From: Alphaproteobacteria bacterium
Lineage (GTDB): Bacteria; Pseudomonadota; Alphaproteobacteria; Sphingomonadales; Sphingomonadaceae
DNA length: 64,000 nt
Assembly: GCA_003241875.1 (NCBI GenBank)
Contig: QBLU01000004.1
Location: 1 to 64,000 of the forward strand
Direction: 5' to 3'
Every line of letters begins with the position of its first letter. Positions within the stretch are counted from its first letter, which is position 1. A program made the translations under genes and the position numbers. Of this stretch, positions 59,910-64,000 are shown piece after piece. The notes under the pieces are model-generated. The model searched no databases, was not told the DNA's origin, and saw nothing but the letters and a program-made list of their open reading frames with translations.

Positions 59910-60307
59910 TGGCCGATGTCGTCGATGCCAGCGAGCGCACGCTGACCCCGGCTTCGCTGTTGTGCGCCACAAGCGTGCTCGGGCGCGATGGCGAGAAGCT
60001 TGGCACGATCGTCGAGCTGATGATCTCGGCCGGAGACGGGCGCATCGACTATGCCGCGCTTGCCGTTGGCGGACGGTTCGGCATTGGTGAACGACTATAT
60101 GCGGTGCCTTGGGCATGTTTCGTCATCGACCCGGTTGCCAAGAGCGTGGCCCTTCCGGTGCTCGCCGCGGACTTCGACGGGTTGTCGGGGTTCGACAAGG
60201 ACGCCTGGCCCGAGGTGCCTGACGCGGAGTTGACGGTACGGCTCGACCGGGCCGCGCGCCCGGGCGAAGCGGCGGCGGCGCTGCGCCGTGGCAATCGAGA
60301 GGGGTAA
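59909..60307 (+). CDS. PRC-barrel domain protein
   Basis: A 132-residue protein with a PRC-barrel core at about residues 14-85: 'SLLCATSVLGRDGEKLGTIVELMISAGDGRIDYAALAVGGRFGIGERLYAVPW'. Single PRC-barrel proteins of this size are common in alphaproteobacteria and may bind RNA, proteins or membranes. The C-terminal third is charged. It is coupled to the small membrane protein gene and closes the glf operon. Confidence 0.8.
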   Translation: MADVVDASERTLTPASLLCATSVLGRDGEKLGTIVELMISAGDGRIDYAALAVGGRFGIGERLYAVPWACFVIDPVAKSVALPVLAADFDGLSGFDKDAWPEVPDAELTVRLDRAARPGEAAAALRRGNREG

Positions 60308-60375
60308 ATCAGGTGGCAGCCCTTGCACGTCGGCCGCGAAACACTAGATTCGCCGCCTGATCGTCGGGGGTAAAG

Positions 60376-61365
60376 ATGAGCCTGGGCAGTTTCTTTTCCA
60401 AACAGTTCGTCGATGTCATCGACTGGACCGACGAACCCGGCGTGCTGGCGTTGCGCTATCCGATCGCCGATCGCGAGATCCAGCATGGTGGCCAGCTGAC
60501 CGTTCGGGAGGGCCAGGCTGCGGTTTTTATGACCGAAGGCCATCTCGCCGACAAGTTCGGACCAGGTCAGCACACGCTCGACACCTCGACCCTGCCGGTG
60601 CTCAGCGCGCTTGAACATTGGGACAAGGGTTTTCAGGCGCCCTTCAAGTCCGACGTCTATTTCTTTTCGCTGCGCCAGCAGATCGACCGCAAGTGGGGGA
60701 CGACCCAGCCGATCACCCTGCGCGACAAGGATTTCGGCACGCTGCGCGTTCGCGCCTTTGGCCGCTATGCCTTCACCATCGGCGATGTCGAGACCTTCTG
60801 GCGGACGCTGGTGGGCAATCTGGAGCGCTTCACCGTCGATGATGTCGAGCCGCAGCTGCGCGCGGTGGTCGCCACGGCACTGGCATCGCACCTGGGGCAG
60901 GGGGAGATTGCCTTTCTCGACATGGCAGCCAATCAGCAGGCCCTGTCCGATGCGCTGAAGGCCGCAGTGGCGCCGGCGTTTACCGCGCTCGGGCTCAACC
61001 TCACCAGTTTCAACGTCGAAAGCCTGTCGCTGCCCGACGAGGTTCAGGCGGCGATCGACAAGGCATCGTCGATCCGTGCGCTCGGCGATCTCGACAAATA
61101 TGCCAAGTTCCAGGCGGCCGACAGCATTGCGGCCGCAGCCGCCAACCCGGGCGGAGTCGCCGGCATCGGCGCCAGTGCCGCGGCGGGCATGGCGATCGGC
61201 CAGGCGATGGGGGTCGGCGGCATGGGCGGCGGCATGACGGGCGGCGCACCGACCGAGGACGCCTTTGCGCTGATCGGCAAGCTGCACGGGCTGCTGACCG
61301 CCGGCGCAATCACCCAGGCCGAATTCGACGCGAAGAAAGCAGCGCTGCTGGCCAAGATCGGCTGA
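60376..61365 (+). CDS. SPFH-domain protein with C-terminal SHOCT motif
   Basis: A 329-residue protein. Residues about 30-240 form an SPFH/Band-7 domain of the soluble YdjI/'virion core-like' type ('QLTVREGQAAVFMTEGHLADKFGPGQHTL', 'VRAFGRYAFTIGDVETFW'). A Gly/Met-rich linker follows, then a SHOCT helix pair at the end ('LIGKLHGLLTAGAITQAEFDAKKAALLAKIG'). No membrane helix is seen. Such proteins assemble into rings or sheets and are often tied to membrane stress. A GGGGGTAAAG site precedes the ATG. It is the first gene of the terminal operon. Confidence 0.8.
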   Translation: MSLGSFFSKQFVDVIDWTDEPGVLALRYPIADREIQHGGQLTVREGQAAVFMTEGHLADKFGPGQHTLDTSTLPVLSALEHWDKGFQAPFKSDVYFFSLRQQIDRKWGTTQPITLRDKDFGTLRVRAFGRYAFTIGDVETFWRTLVGNLERFTVDDVEPQLRAVVATALASHLGQGEIAFLDMAANQQALSDALKAAVAPAFTALGLNLTSFNVESLSLPDEVQAAIDKASSIRALGDLDKYAKFQAADSIAAAAANPGGVAGIGASAAAGMAIGQAMGVGGMGGGMTGGAPTEDAFALIGKLHGLLTAGAITQAEFDAKKAALLAKIG

Positions 61366-61369
61366 GCCG

Positions 61370-62056
61370 GTGTTGACCGCCGATTGCCCCAGCTGCGGGG
61401 CGCCCATCGCCTTCCGCTCGGCAGGGCTGCCGATTGTCGTCTGCGATTTCTGTCGCAGCACGGTGATGCGGCGGGGGCCGGACCTCGAATTGATCGGCGT
61501 GTCGGCGCGCGTGCCCGACACCATCACGCCGCTGCAGATCGGTGCGCGCGGCAGCTTCGAAGGCAGGGCGTTCGAGCTGATCGGGCGGGTGCGCTGGCAG
61601 TGGCGCGATGATGACGGGCTGGTCGGCGGCGCCTGGAGCGAATGGCTGGCGCTGTTCGCTGACGGCAGCACCGGCTGGCTGGCCGAGGCAATGGGTCGCT
61701 ATACCATGATGACCGGTATCGAGCCGCTGCCCGATGACGACATCGTCCGCCGGGTCGGCGCCGGTGAAACGATCCGTCCCGACATGCTCGTGGAGCTTGC
61801 CGACGCCAGCTATCGCACCATCGATGCTCGCACGGCGGAAGCGGTGGGCAGCGAAGGCGAATTGCCCTTTGCCGCACCGGCCGGGGAGACGCTGTTCGGC
61901 GTCGATCTCGCCGACGCCGGCGGCGGCCGGGCGAGCGTGCAGAAGCATGGCGATGTCGTGACGGCGTGGCACGGCAGCGCGGTGACGCTGCGGGCGCTGC
62001 AACCGCGGGGCCTGCGCCGGCTCGACGGGTGGCGCCAGCCCGGCTGGGCGGCATGA
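61370..62056 (+). CDS. DUF4178 protein with zinc ribbon (first copy)
   Basis: A 228-residue protein beginning at a GTG 4 bp after the SPFH stop. An N-terminal zinc ribbon (CPSCGAP...CDFC, residues 6-28) is followed by a DUF4178 beta domain ('GARGSFEGRAFELIGRVRWQW', 'WSEWLALFADGSTGWLAEAMGRY'). It has no membrane segment. Function is unknown. Its stop overlaps the next start (ATGA), and the next gene encodes a longer relative. Confidence 0.7.
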   Translation: MLTADCPSCGAPIAFRSAGLPIVVCDFCRSTVMRRGPDLELIGVSARVPDTITPLQIGARGSFEGRAFELIGRVRWQWRDDDGLVGGAWSEWLALFADGSTGWLAEAMGRYTMMTGIEPLPDDDIVRRVGAGETIRPDMLVELADASYRTIDARTAEAVGSEGELPFAAPAGETLFGVDLADAGGGRASVQKHGDVVTAWHGSAVTLRALQPRGLRRLDGWRQPGWAA

Positions 62057-63282
62057 ACGATAGCCCGCGCGCTTTGTCTTGCCCCAATTGCGGGGCGCCG
62101 ATCGTGGTGCGCGCGGTCGGCAATACGGTCACCGTCGTCTGCGGCAATTGCGGCAGCAGTCTCGACGCCACCGATCCCGACCTGACCATATTGAAGCAGA
62201 GCATCGCGGCCGGCGCGCGGTCGCGCATCCCGCTCGGCACGCGCGGATTCCTCGCCGGCATCGAATGGGAAGCGATCGGGTTCCTGGAGCGCAGCGGCGG
62301 CGGTGGATCGTGGCAGGAAACACTGCTGTTCAACCCTTGGGAGGGCTACCGCTTCCTGGTCGACGACGGCGAGACCTGGCGGCTGGGAACGCCGCTCGAC
62401 CGGCTGCCGACCGAAGCCGGCGCGATCGCGACACTCGGCGGTGATCGCTTCACCCGGACAGAGGGCTATCAGGCGCAGGTCGATTTCGTCGTCGGGGAGT
62501 TCTACTGGCGAGTCGCGGTCGGCGAGACGGTCGATGTCTGCGACTATGAGGGGCCCCGCGAGGCAAGTCTGTCCCGCGAAGCCAATGCCGCCGAAGTTGC
62601 CTGGACGCGGCTGGAACCGCAGGCGGATGGCGTTGTCGAGAGCGCGTTCGGCATCGCACCGGTCGCGCCGCAGCGTTCGGCAGGTCTCGACGATGCACGG
62701 GCGCCGACCTTCAACACCATCGTGGCCGGTATCGCCACATTCCTGTTGCTGGCCGTGCTGATGCTGGCGCCCTGGGGAGTGACCGTGCTCGACACGACCG
62801 TCGTCGTCATCCCCGATGGTCCAGCCGCGGCGGCGAAGTTCGGGCCTGTTGCGCTCGACCGGCGGCGCTCCGGCGTTGCGGTGCGCGGATCGGCGGACCT
62901 CGAAAACGCCTGGGTCGAGCTCGATTTCGCGCTGGTCAACCGGGCGACGCAGGAGCGTTATGAGGCGTCTGCCACGGCCGAACACTATCGCGGGCGTGAT
63001 TCCGACGGGGAATGGACCGAAGGCGATCGCCGGCCCGACGTGACCTTCGCCGCCTTGCCGCGCGGCAGCTATGACCTGGTCGTCGAGGCGACCGCCCATG
63101 TCTGGCCGGCGCGCCAGAGCTGGGAGCAGCCGGCCGCCGCGTCAGAGCCGCCGATCCCCGTCCCGGTGACGGTGACCCGCAATGCCACCTTCTGGGGTGT
63201 CCTCTGGTTGGCGTTGATCGTGATCTGGGCCATTCCAATGACGCAATGGTTCTTCTGGTATCAGCGGAACAATGACGAATGA
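62053..63282 (+). CDS. DUF4178 protein with zinc ribbon and two membrane helices (second copy)
   Basis: A 409-residue protein. The zinc ribbon (CPNCGAP...CGNCG, residues 10-34) and DUF4178 domain ('GTRGFLAGIEWEAIGFLER', 'WQETLLFNPWEGYRFLVDD') match the previous protein. It then adds a membrane helix at about 225-243, a periplasmic beta domain of about 130 residues and a second helix at about 375-395 ending 'WFFWYQRNNDE'. It may link the cytosolic SPFH/DUF4178 proteins to the envelope. The stop overlaps the next small ORF (ATGA). Confidence 0.7.
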   Translation: MNDSPRALSCPNCGAPIVVRAVGNTVTVVCGNCGSSLDATDPDLTILKQSIAAGARSRIPLGTRGFLAGIEWEAIGFLERSGGGGSWQETLLFNPWEGYRFLVDDGETWRLGTPLDRLPTEAGAIATLGGDRFTRTEGYQAQVDFVVGEFYWRVAVGETVDVCDYEGPREASLSREANAAEVAWTRLEPQADGVVESAFGIAPVAPQRSAGLDDARAPTFNTIVAGIATFLLLAVLMLAPWGVTVLDTTVVVIPDGPAAAAKFGPVALDRRRSGVAVRGSADLENAWVELDFALVNRATQERYEASATAEHYRGRDSDGEWTEGDRRPDVTFAALPRGSYDLVVEATAHVWPARQSWEQPAAASEPPIPVPVTVTRNATFWGVLWLALIVIWAIPMTQWFFWYQRNNDE

Positions 63283-63437
63283 CGCTGGTCGGTCGCATCC
63301 TGTTCATCGCCTGGTGCAGCCTGGTGGTCATCCTGTTCGCCATGGCGGTGAACAATGGCTGGTCGCCCTTTGCCGACAGCGGTCGCGGCGGCGGCGGGAT
63401 TTTCGTGCGGGGCGGCGGCGGGCCGCGTCACAAATAA
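63279..63437 (+). CDS. 52-residue membrane peptide
   Basis: A short gene overlooked by length filters. The ATG overlaps the previous stop (ATGA at 63279-63282) and TAA is at 63435-63437. It has one membrane helix (about residues 6-23, 'RILFIAWCSLVVILFAMAV') and a glycine-rich tail (GRGGGGIFVRGGGGPRHK). Coupling to both neighbours argues that it is translated. Similar small proteins with one helix and a Gly-rich end accompany DUF350/SPFH operons. Confidence 0.6.
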   Translation: MTLVGRILFIAWCSLVVILFAMAVNNGWSPFADSGRGGGGIFVRGGGGPRHK

Positions 63438-63449
63438 GGGGACTGTGCC

Positions 63450-63659
63450 ATGCTCAGCATCAACGTATTCCTGGCGACCATCGGTTACGCCTTTCTCGGC
63501 ATCGCGATCTTCGTCGTCGGGTTCCGGCTGTGGGATTGGCTGACGCCGACCGACATCTGGAAGGAAATCGCCGAAAAGCACAATATTGCACTGGCGATCC
63601 TGACCGGCGCCATCGCCATCGCGCTTTCGATCATCATCGGCAGCGCCATTCATGGCTGA
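63450..63659 (+). CDS. DUF350 membrane protein
   Basis: A 69-residue protein with two membrane helices: 'VFLATIGYAFLGIAIFVVGFRLW' and 'IALAILTGAIAIALSIIIGSAI', joined by a short loop 'DWLTPTDIWKEIAEKHN'. This is the single-repeat form of DUF350 (YjfL-like). DUF350 genes often lie beside polyamine-related and membrane-stress genes, as in the E. coli yjf operon. The stop overlaps the next gene by 8 bp. Confidence 0.8.
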   Translation: MLSINVFLATIGYAFLGIAIFVVGFRLWDWLTPTDIWKEIAEKHNIALAILTGAIAIALSIIIGSAIHG

Positions 63660-64000
63660 TGCCCAGGCCGGCGATGCGGTGACGCGTCTCGGCCCGATCC
63701 TGCTGTTTTCGGCCTTCGTCGTTGCGACCTGCGGCCTCGTTTACGAGCTCCTCGCCGGCACACTGGCCAGCTATCTGCTCGGCGACAGCGTCACCCAGTT
63801 TTCGACCGTCATCGGCACCTACCTGTTCGCAATGGGCATGGGGGCATGGCTGTCGCGCGGCGTGAAGCGCAATGAGCTCGCCGTCTTCATCCGCGTCGAG
63901 ATTCTGATTGCTGCGATCGGCGGCGGCTCAGCGGCGCTGCTGTTCCTGCTGTTCGATCGCGTCGGCGATTTCCGGCTGCCGCTCTATGGCATGGTGCTGC
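63652..64000 (+). CDS. Membrane spermidine synthase-like protein (partial)
   Basis: Only the first 116 codons are inside the window. They give a membrane region with 'LFSAFVVATCGLVYELLAGTLASYLLGDSVTQFSTVIGTYLFAMGMGAWLSR', the N-terminal membrane domain found in membrane-bound spermidine synthase-like aminopropyltransferases. The catalytic part lies beyond position 64000. It overlaps the DUF350 gene by 8 bp and belongs to the same operon. Confidence 0.75.
   Translation, partial: MADAQAGDAVTRLGPILLFSAFVVATCGLVYELLAGTLASYLLGDSVTQFSTVIGTYLFAMGMGAWLSRGVKRNELAVFIRVEILIAAIGGGSAALLFLLFDRVGDFRLPLYGMVL

Noticed and set aside
61810-63099. Open frame of 429 codons on the minus strand
   Set aside because: It is antisense to the two DUF4178 genes. 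Composition is typical of a shadow frame and there is no plausible start site.
1-64000. CRISPR arrays, rRNA genes, prophage structural genes, plasmid or chromosome origins
   Set aside because: I saw no regularly spaced repeats, rRNA sequence, phage morphogenesis genes or DnaA-box clusters in the window.

Overview
The window is GC-rich, with short gaps and many ATGA/TGATG stop-start overlaps, as in alphaproteobacterial chromosomes. The gene mix points to a sphingomonad (order Sphingomonadales), probably a motile environmental or soil/freshwater strain. That mix is a large TonB-dependent receptor with glucan hydrolases, a PEP-CTERM protein, a PaoABC-type oxidoreductase, Ku/LigD and a penicillin-acylase/amidohydrolase pair. 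The genus cannot be fixed from the sequence alone.

Positions 2-15775 are an exopolysaccharide/lipopolysaccharide locus. A right-to-left operon (7545 to 2) carries a GDPD-like protein, a HAD phosphatase, two nucleotidyltransferases flanking a cupin, a WavE-like protein, a TylF-like methyltransferase, a Wzx flippase and an SGNH-type protein. A left-to-right block (11778-15775) carries the export machinery: Wza-like exporter, outer-membrane barrel, chain-length protein and BY-kinase-like ATPase. Between them lie a lipoprotein glycosidase, a second SGNH lipoprotein and a WecG/TagA glycosyltransferase. The two divergent promoter regions (7546-7771 and 11528-11777) share a 31-bp element. No polymerase (Wzy) is visible here. 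A PhyH dioxygenase, a tiny LuxR regulator and a LuxR-HTH/PEP-CTERM fusion follow, then about 1.1 kb of apparently decayed DNA (18633-19752).

Positions 19753-34790 hold housekeeping and accessory genes: DUF4126, VOC and DUF1993 proteins, a frameshifted acidic protein, a NUDIX-DUF47 fusion next to a Pit phosphate transporter, an LpxH-like phosphoesterase with a GT4 glycosyltransferase, a response regulator, an amidohydrolase with a penicillin-acylase homologue, a peptidase relic, an RpiR regulator, an RluA-type pseudouridine synthase, and a very large flagellin with a sigma-28 promoter.

Positions 34917-37335 are a tRNA-Ser(GGA) carrying a 2.3-kb integrative element. It has a tyrosine integrase, two small cargo ORFs, a 16-bp att direct repeat and three candidate integrase arm sites.

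Positions 37383-45172 look like a beta-glucan utilisation locus (Gfo/Idh/MocA oxidoreductase, TonB-dependent receptor, GH144-like endoglucanase, GH3 beta-glucosidase), possibly for beta-1,2-glucan. Then come a PD40/amidohydrolase giant, paoABC, and the NHEJ pair ku-ligD.

Positions 56092-60307 encode a glycosyltransferase, UDP-galactopyranose mutase, a cytoplasmic clan-A glycosidase, a membrane protein and a PRC-barrel protein in overlapping order. Positions 60376-64000 are an operon of SPFH-SHOCT, two DUF4178 proteins, a 52-residue membrane peptide, DUF350 and a membrane spermidine synthase-like protein cut by the window edge. This set resembles a membrane-stress or conflict module and is the least understood system here.
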